Positions 1 through 10,767 of a stretch of 64,000 nt of DNA are shown one piece after another. The notes under the pieces were generated by a model that ran no database searches, had not been told where the DNA came from, and saw only the letters and a program-made list of their open reading frames with translations. The DNA is taken from assembly GCA_030737835.1 (NCBI GenBank), contig JAUJYN010000013.1:3591570-3655569 (forward strand), read 5' to 3'. This DNA is from Acorus gramineus (Eukaryota; Streptophyta; Magnoliopsida; Acorales; Acoraceae). Each line of letters opens with the position of its first letter. Within the stretch, counting starts at the first letter, position 1. A program made the translations under genes and the position numbers.

Positions 1-703
1 CCGACCCGGATGGTTGGTAAAAAAAAAAAAAAAAACAAGAAGAGCTCATGTATTTATTTGCCTTATCATTCTATTTGAAATTTTTTGTAATAAAACATTA
101 TTATTAATGAGACTATGTTTGAATATAATTTTATACAATTCAAAAGAAGTAAATGAATTATTAAGCAACATCCAAAACAAGAATCACTAACATAAAAACC
201 ATATTAACCTAAATAATAAACATAACTAATTATACAAACATTCAAAACAATATTAACCTAAACAACATTCAAAACAATAAACACTAACATATTAACCTAA
301 ATAATAAACATAAATCATGCAACAAACTAATTAATCATACAAATTCAAAAGCTAATAACTTAATTGTCCAAAACAAACCGATGATAATATATTACTAAGT
401 TTATTACATATTAAACAATCAAGTTCTTGCAAGTTGCAACATCAACACAACAAAAAAAATGTTATGATTATGACTTATGATTTATGAGCTTGTTATGATT
501 ATGATTTATGAACTTGTGGATATAAAAATAAGTTAAGTAAGAAATAAAATTATATATCAACTAATACTAATGGTCTTATAATATATGAGCATATTTCAAT
601 AAAACAATTAGGTCTCGGGTCCAACGGGTCGGGTATATTACATGTGTAATCGGGTCTGGGTCGGGTCGGGTCCGGGTCTGGACCCGACCCATTGACAGGC
701 CTA
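1..703. repeat. AT-rich stretch ending in a hAT-like terminus
   Basis: Positions 610-703 carry repeated GGGTC/GACCC motifs and end in a TTGACAGGCCTA terminus, whose reverse complement (TAGGCCTGTCAATGGGTCGG) looks like many plant hAT ends. The window begins in a similar GACCC motif, so the left end may lie just outside. The middle is AT-rich with no coding signal. No target duplication can be tested. Confidence 0.35.
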
Positions 704-1236
704 ATCTTCATGTCCTCTTAAGTGAATGAAACTCACTGAAAGGCCTTTGATATAGGCATTCCATGTAATTCATAACGAAGAACGTTAACGTGCTGTCTTA
801 AATATTCAACAATCAGTCAAACACCTAAAATCACAATTAAAAAAATTACCAATGGAATAAAATTAAGGACATAGAATTTTACAGAAATGTAATAAGTCAT
901 TACAGTAATATAATATTAATTTATAGATATGTGAATGACCAATTACAATAACTTTATAAACAATTACATAATGTGATTCACAAAACAACAACTGCAATAG
1001 AAATTAGAAATGTAATGTCTAATGACATAAATTATCATTTACAAAACAGAAATATAATGCTATCTATCATTCACATACCAACTACAATAGAAATTATAAA
1101 AACTACCAATTACAAAAACTACTATTTACAAAATAGAAATGTAATATAATCTATGAAATTAAACTAAGAACGTATAAAGTTACGGAAAAGTAATAACTAA
1201 TTACAGAAAATGTAATACCAATTTACAGATATGTAA
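704..1236. other. AT-rich non-coding stretch
   Basis: Low-complexity sequence with many degenerate TTACA/TGTAAT motifs between about 830 and 1230. No open frame, TIR or gene signal was found. Confidence 0.5.
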
Positions 1237-1524
1237 TTGAGGGTGTCGGGGAGAGCGGGTTGTGGTTTCGCTGGGCAGAGAGAAGGACACGGGGGTCGGT
1301 GGGGATCTAGAAAGTCGAGGGGGTTGCCGGAAGTTCTAATGGACAGGGAAAGTCGGGGAGAGATGGTTGGAGAGAGAGGGAGGTTGCGGTTGCCATTTCG
1401 CTTGGGAGAGAGAACATTAGGTAGAAGGTTGCGAGAGTCACCGTGAAGAGATAATATCGCAGAGATCGCCGGAGAGATAGAACGTTGCAGGGGCCGTTGG
1501 GGAGAGAAAACGTTAGGAAGAGAG

Positions 1525-2016
1525 TAAGCCTGTTAATTATCCGAAAAAATCCGAATCCGATCCGAACCCGTATCCGAAAAATCAGAAATATCCGATATTC
1601 GAAGATCCGGAGTGCGGAGATAGATATCTGTCTATCCGATCTGAAAAATATCCATATCCGACATATATTATAAAAATATATACATTATATTTGTATTATA
1701 TATTGTCCATATTATTATCTTGTATGATTAATCACAATGATAATATATTTTAATACTATTAAATTTTCAATGTATGATATTTGAAAGAAATAATAAGCCT
1801 TAAAATCTTAATTTTAATTTTGATATCTCTCTAAAATATTATTTGATTATCCAAATTAATGTTAATATTCAAACATGTCAATTATCCGAAAAATATCCGT
1901 ATCTGATCTGTATCCGAAGGGATCCGAATCCGAAAATTAATATTCGAATCCGAATTCGAAAGTTAGGATATGAATATTGACATATCCGATCCGTATCCGT
2001 CCGATTGACAGATTTA
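1525..2016. mobile_element. Non-autonomous hAT MITE, family 1 copy A
   Basis: The element is 492 bp and is flanked by perfect 8-bp duplications GAAGAGAG (1517-1524 and 2017-2024). Its ends are imperfect inverted repeats, TAAGCCTGTTAAT on the left against TAAATCTGTCAAT read from the right. The subterminal regions are full of TATCCGA/ATCCGAA motifs. No transposase is encoded. An 8-bp target duplication with such ends is diagnostic of hAT. A second copy lies at 5812-6293. Confidence 0.85.
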
Positions 2017-2029
2017 GAAGAGAGTTGCT

Positions 2030-2032
<3 letters not shown>

Positions 2033-2068
<36 letters not shown>
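2033..2068. repeat. (GA)n microsatellite
   Basis: An uninterrupted GA dinucleotide run of roughly 35 bases directly downstream of the hAT MITE. Confidence 0.9.
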
Positions 2069-2072
<4 letters not shown>

Positions 2073-2317
2073 GGTTTTTGGAGGAAAGAAAGTATTTTGG
2101 GGGGAAAGATAATGTTTTGGGAGGGGACCAATGTTTTTGATGGGAAAAGAGGTTGGAGGTAGTTTTTGTATAAAATAATGAGGTGGTATGGGTGAAGAGT
2201 ACGAACAAAATAAGATCCGACTTGAAGGATAAATAAAAAATAAAAAAAAAATAAAATAACAATTAAACTGTTGATGAAGGGGTATTTGAATAATTCCCTC
2301 TACTAATAATAACAACA

Positions 2318-2465
2318 ACGCTTTACAACTTTCATCGGCCTCATAAAAAAAAGTGACACGTAATAGGGTCTTTTCAACTTTCAGTCCTTCACTTTCACTT
2401 GTCCCATTGGTTCGCAAATCACATCTCAAACGTGCACCAAACGCCTTTAAAAACATTTATTATAA
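2318..2465 (-). repeat. Dispersed 140-bp repeat, copy 1 (inverted)
   Basis: Read on the minus strand this matches 42270-42430 over most of its length, including GGCGTTTGGTGC, a GCGAACCAATG core and a TGAGGCCG(G/A)TGAAAGTTG segment. A third partial copy is at 57848-57893. It does not encode a recognisable protein; the family is unidentified. Confidence 0.7.
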
Positions 2466-2505
2466 ATTTTTTTTATCATTTTTTATTTTTTAAGGAGCTC
2501 TTTAC

Positions 2506-2956
2506 TGGACGTGATAAATGAGTCAAATTCAGCTTGTTTAGTATTAAACTTAGTTCAGGCTTAACTTAACTCAAGACTGAACTTCATTTCTTGTTCAAGC
2601 TCGGCTCGTGAAAAACTCGGTTGAATCTCGACTCCGCTCGTTTATTAAACAAGCCAAGGTGAAATTCTAATCAAGGTTTGACTCAGACTCGTTTAGTTAA
2701 AAAAAATCTTGTTTAACATTTGAGAAGTAACATTTCACAAATCACAACACCTTATACATGTAAAAGTGACATAAGCTCAGGCTCGACTCGTTTCCTCTTT
2801 TTATGTTGAGTAAACGAGCTCGTTTAGGCTCTGGCTCAGTTCGTCTACATTGAGCTTTAAAAATTGTTCAAGCTCGGATCCTTTGTTTAATCGAACGAAC
2901 CTGAACGAGCTTTAACCGAGTCAAACTCGAGCTACTAGGCTCGTTTACCAGCACTA
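2506..2956. mobile_element. Non-autonomous hAT element (GAGCTCG-rich)
   Basis: The element is 451 bp between perfect 8-bp duplications CTCTTTAC (2498-2505 and 2957-2964). Its ends are degenerate inverted repeats (TGGACGTGATAAATGAG on the left, TAGTGCTGGTAAACGAG from the right). The interior is packed with GCTCG/CGAGC motifs in both directions, a composition common in plant hAT MITEs. No coding capacity. Confidence 0.8.
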
Positions 2957-3144
2957 CTCTTTACATTATCTTTTTTACACTCTTTAAAGAAATATATACA
3001 TTTTTTCTTAAGTACTATCATTGAATTCATTAGAGTGCATAATTCATATTTTATAAAAATATATATCTTAATAGATGAAATGTATAATTAAAATAAAAAT
3101 AAAATTAAAAATATGTGGTTTGTGCTATGTTTTGAATTATAAAA

Positions 3145-3428
3145 TAAAGGGATTTTTAGTTTTAAGTATCTGTAAACTATATGATTTAGTGATCAATCCC
3201 TCATTTCTTCATATTTTGGTTTAAGTCCCTAGTTTTTAAGGGTATGTTCCTTTTTAGTCCCTCTCAAAGATTACAAAGAAAATAAAATAATTTAGGGATA
3301 GATTCCTGGAAGTGACTAAAAAGGAACACATCCTTTAAATCTAGGGACTTAAACTAAAATATGAAAAAATGAGGAATTGATCATTAAATCATAATTTACA
3401 GAGAAAATAAAACTAACAATCCTTAAAA
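3145..3428. repeat. Foldback MITE, family F1 copy A
   Basis: The two halves are inverted copies: GTGATCAATCCCTCATTT, ATATTTTGGTTTAAGTCCCT and CCTTTTTAGTCCCT on the left return in reverse complement on the right, around a short centre near 3280. The same foldback occurs at 55606-55885. It has no coding capacity. Confidence 0.75.
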
Positions 3429-4757
3429 TAAATTGAGTGTAATATTTTCCTTCTTTAATTTTTCATTTACACTTTAGGCTAAAATTTTATAGTTATCTCT
3501 CTTATAATCACATCCTCACAATATTTGAATTTTTTTACAAAATATATATATTTATTTAATAAAACATATTTTAAGCAAAAATAAAATAAAAAGTAAAAAG
3601 TTGACGTTTCTTTTTGTGATGGATATGAATTACTATGTTGGTTAAAATTTATATCACAATATCATGATTTGATGAAATACATACATAAGCATTTTTATGT
3701 GTTTTTTTTATTATAATAGAATACACTTCTATTTTGAAAATCTTGCGCTTTTATTTTAAAAATATTTGAGAAACAAGGATTTGGGCACTTGCATTGGGAG
3801 GGTTGCTATGTGTTGTTTTGTATTTTTGTTGTCCTCTATTTTCATTCAATCTCCAATTGAAACACTATCTATTTTAAATTGAAATAAAAATCACTCACCT
3901 CTAATAAAAAAAAAAATATCTATTTTTATTATATTTATATCCTTACAAACATGAATAATCCCATATAAATATGCATAAAAGTTGAAATAGACACACAATC
4001 CTTAAAAATTTATAAAAATCTAATTATCATTTTCATGTTAAAATTTCTTTCAAATTTGAAAATTTATTTTATGACCATGTCATAACATAGGTATTATAGT
4101 TTTCATAAACAATTATAAAAATTAAATTAATCCATACAAAGATCAAATTATCATCGTAAAACTTTTTATGTTTATTCATTTTATATATTGTTTATATATT
4201 GTTTAAAAATAACTTTGATAATGACTTATTCAGATTATGCGTGTTTGCAAACATTTGGAGGTCTTTAACCTATAATAATATTATTTAATTCACGGCCGAA
4301 TAATAAAAAAAATTCCCATCACTCACGCAATCACACCACATTTTTTTTCGCACAAAATGCATAAAACTAATAATATTAACATGCAGTCAGTATTCATGCG
4401 TGTTATAATTTAATCTCTTTACATTTTTCAAATAAGTGAAAGCTTTTTGTCTACTTAATCAGAACTTTCACAAACCCATTAAAAGACGGCTCAAATCCAC
4501 GCAACAAAATAGGAGTTCCAGATCAACAGCCGAGATTTTAATAAATAAAACGCGTCACTAATGAAGTTCAAATTGAAGGTAAAAAAGGTGACCCCACAAA
4601 TCACCCCAATTTTTATAAATATATATAACGTAAGACTCCCTGAAAATGCTAATAAAAAGCGGATCACATCTTTGAAAGGATCATAACAAACCCCACCCCC
4701 TTTTATTCACAAACTTATCCACTTAAAATTACCAAATCGCCACTCCCCCTAAAAATC
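3429..4757. other. AT-rich intergenic, 3' side of DUF538 gene 1
   Basis: Very AT-rich sequence with many homopolymer runs. I saw no open frame of interest, no paired TIR and no tRNA-like sequence. The last few hundred bases should hold the 3' UTR of the minus-strand gene. Confidence 0.5.
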
Positions 4758-5267
4758 TCACTCCGCCGCCGCTGCCGCCGCCGCTGCGACCTCCATCTCC
4801 GCCGCTTCACCGATCCTCTTCACCTCCGCCTCCTCCACATCGAACGCCGTGACGGGGAAGCTCCGGAAGAGCCCGGTGGGGGTCTTGAACGTGATCTTCC
4901 CGGACGCCGGGTCGTCGATGTGGATCTCCGTCAGGGACACCCAGATCAGGAGCTCCCTCGTCTTGACGCCGGTGACCTTCTTCAACCGGCGTTCCTGGGC
5001 GAGGGCTGTGATCTCCGTCCCGTAGGAGGTGAGGCGGTTGATCTTCTTGAAGAGGTGGTTCTTCGCCTTCCTCTGCCGGAGCCAGACGAAGCCGGTGGAG
5101 CGGTTGTAGCCGACCTCCTGGATATCCTCCAGGGGGAGGAGGCCGAGGGGGAGGGAGATCTCTTCGAGGAGTTCCATCGACTTCTTCCGGCAGAGGGCGT
5201 CGCCATGGTAGACCTCGGCGCCGGGCCTCTGGGCCTCGATCGTCAGCTCCGTCGCCATCGCCGACAT
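4758..5267 (-). CDS. DUF538 protein, SVB-like (gene 1)
   Basis: A 169-residue single-exon gene of the plant DUF538 family (Pfam PF04398). The start at 5267 is chosen because a TATA box at 5349-5358 places transcription start downstream of the longer upstream ATG at 5333; a second ATG at 5258 is also possible. The family core runs from about residue 19 to 143: VYHGDALCRKKSMELLEEIS, LPLGLLPLEDIQEVGYNR, then VTGVKTRELLIWV and GKITFKTPTGLFRSFPVTAF. A tail of Glu and Ala (about 144-169) ends in an eight-alanine run from GCC/GCT codons. No signal peptide is visible, so a cytosolic protein is likely. In Arabidopsis the closest type I recall is SVB/At1g09310, linked to trichome size and stress responses; the biochemical role is unknown. 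Coding GC is far above the flanks. It is more divergent than the other three copies here. Confidence 0.9.
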   Translation of the reverse strand: MSAMATELTIEAQRPGAEVYHGDALCRKKSMELLEEISLPLGLLPLEDIQEVGYNRSTGFVWLRQRKAKNHLFKKINRLTSYGTEITALAQERRLKKVTGVKTRELLIWVSLTEIHIDDPASGKITFKTPTGLFRSFPVTAFDVEEAEVKRIGEAAEMEVAAAAAAAAE

Positions 5268-5348
5268 TGTTTTTGATTTTAGGGTTTTCGTGGGTTTCGA
5301 TTGAGAGTGAATAATTGGGGATGGACGAGTCACTGAGGAAGGGATGGG

Positions 5349-5358
5349 TTTTTTATAG
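5349..5358 (-). promoter_or_regulatory. TATA box of DUF538 gene 1
   Basis: The minus strand reads CTATAAAAAA about 85 bases upstream of the chosen ATG. It predicts transcription start near 5320 and so argues against the ATG at 5333. Confidence 0.6.
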
Positions 5359-5803
5359 GTGGGTTTGGGGAATGCGAAATTACTTCATTGCCCTGTGGAG
5401 CTTTAACTGTGGTTAGTTGTCGGTTGTGGAGATCTTTCGGTGAGTTTAACATGTCGTGATTCGCTAGAGAACTTCTTTCATCGACGGTTGTGGAGCGGTT
5501 GAGTGGTTTGTTATTATTACTCGCGGAGCAGAGAGAGGTTCGACGTTCAAGGAACGTGTGGGATCCCAACTTCCAACGCTGGATGGTGATGAGGGCTTTA
5601 ATAACGAAAATGCCATCTCGGCTCGTGTCTTGGGGGATAATGACTGGAATGCCCTCGTATTGAATGAGGTGGTTGTGTTTGAGAAAGACTGGTTTGAGTG
5701 AGGTGACCGACCTTTGCAGCGTTGGCAGTGGCGCGTTGGGGGTGTGACGGTTGGGGTTACACATGTCGTGTTTTATTTATTTATTTACACGAGATACAGA
5801 GGT
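5359..5803. other. Upstream region of DUF538 gene 1
   Basis: About 445 bases of mixed composition, less AT-rich than the surroundings. A 144-codon minus-strand frame crosses it but has no recognisable motif and covers the promoter, so it is not called. Confidence 0.5.
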
Positions 5804-5811
5804 CTTGAAGG

Positions 5812-6293
5812 TAAACCTGGCGATTATTTAAAAAAAATTATAAAATTGTTTCGAATTTGTATTTAAAAAATAAAAAATATTCATATTTGAAGATATGGAG
5901 TATTGATATGGATATTAGTCTATCCGATCAGAAAAATATCCGTATCCGACATATATTATAAAAATATATATATTTGTATTATATATTATCAATATTGTTA
6001 TCTTGTATGATTAATCATAATGATAAATATATTATAATACTATTAAATTTTCAATGTATGATATCTGAAAGAGATAATAAGCCTTAAAATCTTAATTTTA
6101 ATTTTGATAACTCTCTCCAATATCACATGATTATCCAAATTAATGTTAATATTCAAACATGTCAATTATCCGAAAAATATTCGTATGTATCTGAAGGGAC
6201 CCGAATCCAAAAATTAATATCTGTATCCGAATCCGAAAATTAAGATATGGATATTGACATATCCGATCCGTATCCGTCTGATTAACACGCTTA
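5812..6293. mobile_element. Non-autonomous hAT MITE, family 1 copy B
   Basis: A 482-bp relative of the element at 1525-2016, aligned over nearly its full length, including the ATATATTATAAAAATATATA and TTAATGTTAATATTCAAACA segments. Its ends are degraded (TAAACCTGGCGATTAT; TAAGCGTGTTAATC from the right). The flanking octamers CTTGAAGG (5804-5811) and CTCGTAGG (6294-6301) agree at six of eight bases, consistent with an older insertion. Confidence 0.75.
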
Positions 6294-7802
6294 CTCGTAG
6301 GACGATTACAACTGACTGACCGCAGAGGGTTACAAGTACTGGATACACACAATCAAATTAAACTGAACACCATAATTTTTTTTTACTAGAAACAAGAAGC
6401 GCCAACCCCTTGGTGAGGGTGTCCCAGTTGGGCGCCACAATTTTTCTTGTTACAAGAAAGAATCAAACTTGCACCCCTCCCTTGTGATGGGTGTCCCTTT
6501 ACCAATCCGTATAAGTTTTTGTGGGTAAATGAAAACCGATGTAGCTTAATTTTTTATGATTATTAATTAGGGCTGGCAATGGGTCCATTTGGAGTTGGAT
6601 TTAACATAATTCAAATTCAAGCCATCACTCTAATGTTGGACTTTTGTTGTGATGCAATTTGATGGTCCACATCGTCTTTTTTTATGTCATTATTTTTAAT
6701 AGATTTGGATTGAGATAATCGTGTAATATAAGTGATAAATAGCTAATTTCAGATCAAATATGAGTTTCACTGTTTAATCTCACTTTTCACCGTGAATAGT
6801 TATTTTTGAAAATAACCTATTTCATAATCATAAATATATATAAAAAAGCTCTATTGATCATCACAATTAGAGTTATACTTGAAAAGTTATCATTTTTTTT
6901 AAAAATTCAAAAATAATTTAATCCTTAGTTTTTTTAGATCTAAATATACATTGGATAATATCATTCATATTCATCAAATCTTAATGTTTTGTTTTTGTAT
7001 ATTTACCCCTAAAAAAATCACATTTTAACAAAATATCCCTTATGATTTGTTATTTCCAATAATACCATTTGAAAGGGTTTACATTGTAAATGAACATCAT
7101 TTTTTTTTATCAATTCGTGCAATATTATTGATTTTAGAGTTCCAAATAAAATATTTTTACAATATATAGTTGGTTGAAGAGTATATATATATAAAAACTC
7201 ATTTTTACTTTAAAATATCTCTTTTATGTGTAATTTCATAATAAATTTTATAAACGATTTATTTAATCATTATTAAAAAATTTATTATATCATTTATGTA
7301 TATATAATATGATATATTACATCGCATATAAATGAATTGAAAAAAATTAAGGGTATTAGTTGTGAGTGGTTTTTTCAAATTTTGTTTATTGTGCATGGGG
7401 GGAGACTGATTTTATTTATGCTTCATGCCATTTCACGTCTTATCATGTCTCTTAACGATTTATAATGTCGATTTTAACGGATCCTAGGAATCTTTTTCCT
7501 TAATTTTCTTACTATAATATTCTGTCTTTTCAAAAGGTGCATTAGATGTGCGTCTAAGTATGTGTTTGGTTGCGCGCTTGCATAACTGATTTCATAGGAA
7601 TCTGTGTTTTAAATTGATTCCGCAGGAAGCTCACCCCCTAGCTTTTGAAAATCGCAATTTTTTGATACTATTTTTTTAAAATCTGTCTGCAAAAAACTAC
7701 TACAGTTAAACTGCTTGGTTACACGATCGCAGAAATAACTTCTTATAAACGCAAAAATTGTCTAATTGTGCAATAAAATGCTGCAGTAAATGACATTTCA
7801 TG

Positions 7803-7842
<40 letters not shown>

Positions 7843-8384
7843 ATCTTACCTGAACATGATTTGTTATGTAGGATAGTACTACTCCATCTTTTGATGTGAG
7901 TCAATTAAAATTTTTCACAAATATATTTTTCCCCATTTTCCTTTCTTTCCTCTTCTTCTTCTTCTTTTTTCTATCTTGTAGTTGTAGGTTGTGCTGTTAC
8001 AAGGCTGGCATTCTAGTGATTTCTTCTGGCTTGCAATTGCATTCGGTTGCTTGTATATTGATGAATATATTTTGACTTGTTTTATTAGACTTCCATTCCA
8101 CATTATTCAATGAATTTATTGGAATTTTGCTGCAAACATTTCATTTCTTGTTTAATTTCGAGGAGGAATTAATATCTACCTCTCTGATTTTAATTAAACA
8201 TGAATTAATCATCGAGTAAATTATTGAGACAATTGATTAAGGATTTTGCTTTGTTTTGTCTCAGGCGGTTTTGTTTTTGGGGGAGGACTTGTTGGTTTTA
8301 TTTTCTCTAGAAATCCGGCAACTCTAGGCACTGGTGTGCTCTATACATGATATTTTTTTATCAATACGTACTGATGGGATTTTC
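6294..8384. other. AT-rich intergenic stretch
   Basis: No gene recognised. It holds a possible old SINE or hAT remnant near 6375-6640 (including TTAGGGCTGGCAATGGGTCC at 6566-6585, like a hAT end without a found partner), a 37-base cytosine run at 7805-7841 and otherwise low-complexity sequence. Confidence 0.45.
7805..7841. repeat. Poly(C) tract, 37 bases
   Basis: An uninterrupted run of 37 C. Its length may be an assembly or sequencing estimate. Confidence 0.9.
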
Positions 8385-8911
8385 TAACGCAGCGTGAAAC
8401 TGATAAAAAGATTCAACCAGCGTTGAGATCTCATAAGCTCCTTGAATCCACAAGGAATCCTTGAATCCACAAGGAAGAAAGCCCTAAAAGGGAGAAAATT
8501 CGAAATATTATTGATAAAAACTTTAACCCTAGATTACAAGTCTGCTATTTATACTAATAACATAAAATTAAAAAATTACTAAAAATAGTAAAATTCGAAA
8601 ACTAATTTTTCTGATTCTATGAGATCCTCAATGATCATAGGAATTGATAGAAATCAATTCCGATCTGTTATGATTGAGATATCACAAATCTAAAACTTAC
8701 TAAAAATAGTAAAATCGCTAATTTAAAGGCCTAAATGAATTAATTTTTAAAAAATAAGAATTGTTAGTTGTATAACAACTAATCTAGAAGATCTCCTCGA
8801 TATATTTCACCATGTAAAATTTCGTGCGATTCCGAGATCGTGACCATTGATTTGTAATTTGTCTGATTAACTTCTTTTGGTGCTCCCATCTGCATAATCT
8901 GTCCTACATCA
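8385..8911 (-). repeat. 3' LTR of the gag-only element
   Basis: Direct copy of 10252-10762 with scattered substitutions and a 17-18 bp tandem duplication (TTGAATCCACAAGGAA repeated near 8440-8475). On the minus strand it starts TGATGTAGGACAG and ends CGCTGCGTTA. It also encodes the last residues and stop of gag. Confidence 0.85.
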
Positions 8912-10218
8912 GACTCCTCTTCTTCAAAAGAACTCGTCCTCGAGTTCTTCCGCTCTTCAATTGATGTTTCTTTGTATTTCACCTTCGGCAAGAGAAGAGA
9001 TATTTTCTTGACTTCAAATTTCTTCTCAATAAAACCGATCATGTAGAAAATTGAATGCCCCTCGATTTGTAACCCAAATTTCTTCACCACAGTAGTAGCC
9101 GCAAAGTCTTCATTGTTATCAATGTTGATGATGGCATCCAAAACACTTTTGTTGATGGTGCATATATTTTGCAACACAAGCTTCTGTAGGGGCTCTTCCA
9201 TCTTGGGGGTCACCGCTATGGACTGTGGAAACAACTCCTCTTGTTCTCCTCCAATGACATCTTCAGAATCACCAGAAAAAACATCCTCTGCTTTTTTATT
9301 GCTCATGTCCTCATCGATCTCTGGTTCAACGATGAAGTTGACCCGCTCTCCTTCTTCTTCTGCGAACTCTGCGCCATCATATATATCATCAACTTCTTGT
9401 TCAGCTAAAACTTCGCTTTCTTGTTGATTTTGATTTGAGCAAAGTTCTGGTTCATTGGAACCTCCGTACTTCTCTGTTGATGGTAGATCATAAGGGTTGG
9501 CCCTCGAATCATCCCCATCTTTTGGAGGACTTGCTCTTATCACCTCTTGCGCCTTTGATATCTCCGGTCGTGATTTCACCCTTACGGTTTGACAACAATT
9601 TCGATACAATTGGGGTAAATATCGTTCATAATTTCGTGGCAGAAATTGATCCATGAGGAGCTCTTTCATCCTCCTCCACGTACGAACAAGTGATCTTCCT
9701 TGCCGTTGTCGGGTTTTCTGAAATTGGTCCCACCAAGCGGCGGCACCACTTTTTAATCGAAACGTCACCAATTTGACCATCTTCTCCTCTGGAACCTCCA
9801 TCATCTCAAAGAATCTCTCGACCTCTGAGATCCAATCAAGGAAGTCTTCGATCTGCATATTACCATTGAAATATGGAATATCCGCCTTCAATCGGTAATC
9901 ATTGTATTTCATGCGCCGCCTCCCCGGCTGATATCCATGAAGTCCATCACCTTCATCCTCCGAGTCTTCCTCATCATCAGGTTGATAACGAGTGGGACGT
10001 CGAACGATGTTCTGAGCAATAGGTCGGCCTTGGGCAACTCCCTCGGCGCGTCTCCTATCACCTTCAGGATGCCTATTATTGGCGTTGAGATTCAGGCCAG
10101 CGATCATCGTGCGAATCTCTCGCATCTGATCGCGCTGTTCCTCGATCGCCTTCCGCACATCCTCCAATCCACGACCAGCGTCATTAGATTGGTTGTCTCC
10201 CCCTCCATTATTTGCCAT
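8779..10218 (-). CDS. Retrotransposon Gag with degenerate protease-like tail
   Basis: An open frame of 479 residues. The ATG at 10218 is the first inside the element, just after the primer-binding site; an upstream in-frame ATG at 10335 lies in the LTR. Residues 1-80 are Gln/Asn/Arg rich with a short helical [14 protein letters not shown] segment. Residues about 105-215 are a retrotransposon capsid domain ([19 protein letters not shown], then AAAWWDQF and a [16 protein letters not shown] end). Residues about 250-345 are acidic. Residues about 349-411 resemble a retropepsin but the catalytic Asp-Ser/Thr-Gly is absent ([11 protein letters not shown]). No zinc knuckle is seen. The C-terminus runs into the 3' LTR. 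The lack of internal stops suggests recent activity or selection on gag alone. Confidence 0.8.
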   Translation of the reverse strand: MANNGGGDNQSNDAGRGLEDVRKAIEEQRDQMREIRTMIAGLNLNANNRHPEGDRRRAEGVAQGRPIAQNIVRRPTRYQPDDEEDSEDEGDGLHGYQPGRRRMKYNDYRLKADIPYFNGNMQIEDFLDWISEVERFFEMMEVPEEKMVKLVTFRLKSGAAAWWDQFQKTRQRQGRSLVRTWRRMKELLMDQFLPRNYERYLPQLYRNCCQTVRVKSRPEISKAQEVIRASPPKDGDDSRANPYDLPSTEKYGGSNEPELCSNQNQQESEVLAEQEVDDIYDGAEFAEEEGERVNFIVEPEIDEDMSNKKAEDVFSGDSEDVIGGEQEELFPQSIAVTPKMEEPLQKLVLQNICTINKSVLDAIINIDNNEDFAATTVVKKFGLQIEGHSIFYMIGFIEKKFEVKKISLLLPKVKYKETSIEERKNSRTSSFEEEESDVGQIMQMGAPKEVNQTNYKSMVTISESHEILHGEIYRGDLLD

Positions 10219-10237
10219 CACAACAAGGCAAATCCTC

Positions 10238-10249
10238 GCTCTGATACCA
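10238..10249 (-). promoter_or_regulatory. tRNA-Met primer-binding site
   Basis: Reads TGGTATCAGAGC on the minus strand, the usual match to the 3' end of initiator tRNA-Met, two bases inside the 5' LTR boundary. Confidence 0.85.
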
Positions 10250-10251
10250 CC

Positions 10252-10762
10252 TAACGCAGCGTGAAACTGATAAAAAGATCCAACCAGCGTTGAGATCTCA
10301 TAAGCTCCTTGAATCCACAAGGAAGAAAGCCCCAAAATAGAGGAAATTCAAAATATTATTGATAAAAAACTTGTCAACCCTAAATTACAAGTCTGCTATT
10401 TATACTAATAACATAAAATTAAAAAATTACTAAAAATAGTAAAATTCGAAAACTAATTTTTCTGATTCTATGAGATCCTCAATGATCATAGGAATTGATA
10501 GAAATCAATTCCAATCTGTTATGATTGAGATATCACAAATCTAAAACTTACTAAAAATAGTAAAATCGCTAATTTAAAGGCCTAAATGAATTAATTTTTA
10601 AAAAATAAGAATTGTTAGTTGTATAACAACTAATCTAGAAGATCTCCTCGATATATTTCACCATGTAAAATTTCGTGCGATTCCGAGATCGTGACCATTG
10701 AATTGTAAATTATCTGATGGACATCTTTTGGTGCTCCCATCTGCATATTCTGTCCTACATCA
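10252..10762 (-). repeat. 5' LTR of the gag-only element
   Basis: 511 bp, direct copy of 8385-8911. It begins TGATGTAGGACAG on the minus strand and ends at CGCTGCGTTA beside the primer-binding site. Confidence 0.85.
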
Positions 10763-10767
10763 TTTTC

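Larger units (their letters stand above)
1237..2351. other. GA-rich sequence split by a hAT MITE
   Basis: Positions 1237-1516 and 2017-2340 are rich in GGAGAGA/GTTGG motifs and become one continuous block when the MITE at 1525-2016 is removed. Short open frames exist but have biased composition and no recognisable family, so I treat the block as non-coding or old repeat. Confidence 0.4.
8385..10762 (-). mobile_element. Gag-only LTR retrotransposon (TR-GAG type)
   Basis: A compact 2.38 kb element on the minus strand, flanked by 5-bp duplications TTTTC (8380-8384, 10763-10767). It has two direct LTRs (8385-8911, 10252-10762), a primer-binding site TGGTATCAGAGC next to the 5' LTR (10249-10238) and a purine tract GAAGAAGAGGAGTC next to the 3' LTR. 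The only coding content is gag with a degenerate protease-like tail. There is no reverse transcriptase or integrase, so mobility would depend on another element. Gag-only elements are known in plants as TR-GAG; the gag resembles Ty3/gypsy chromovirus-type gag. LTRs begin TG but end TA rather than CA. Confidence 0.85.

Noticed and set aside
1878..2456. 192-codon minus-strand frame
   Set aside because: It spans a hAT MITE, a GA microsatellite and a dispersed repeat; the Ser/Leu repeats come from the microsatellite.
4920..5276. 118-codon plus-strand frame over DUF538 gene 1
   Set aside because: It is antisense to a well-supported gene and is explained by its GC-rich codon use.
5330..5764. 144-codon minus-strand frame upstream of DUF538 gene 1
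   Set aside because: It covers the gene's TATA box and leader, has no recognisable motif and no homologous counterpart upstream of the other DUF538 genes.
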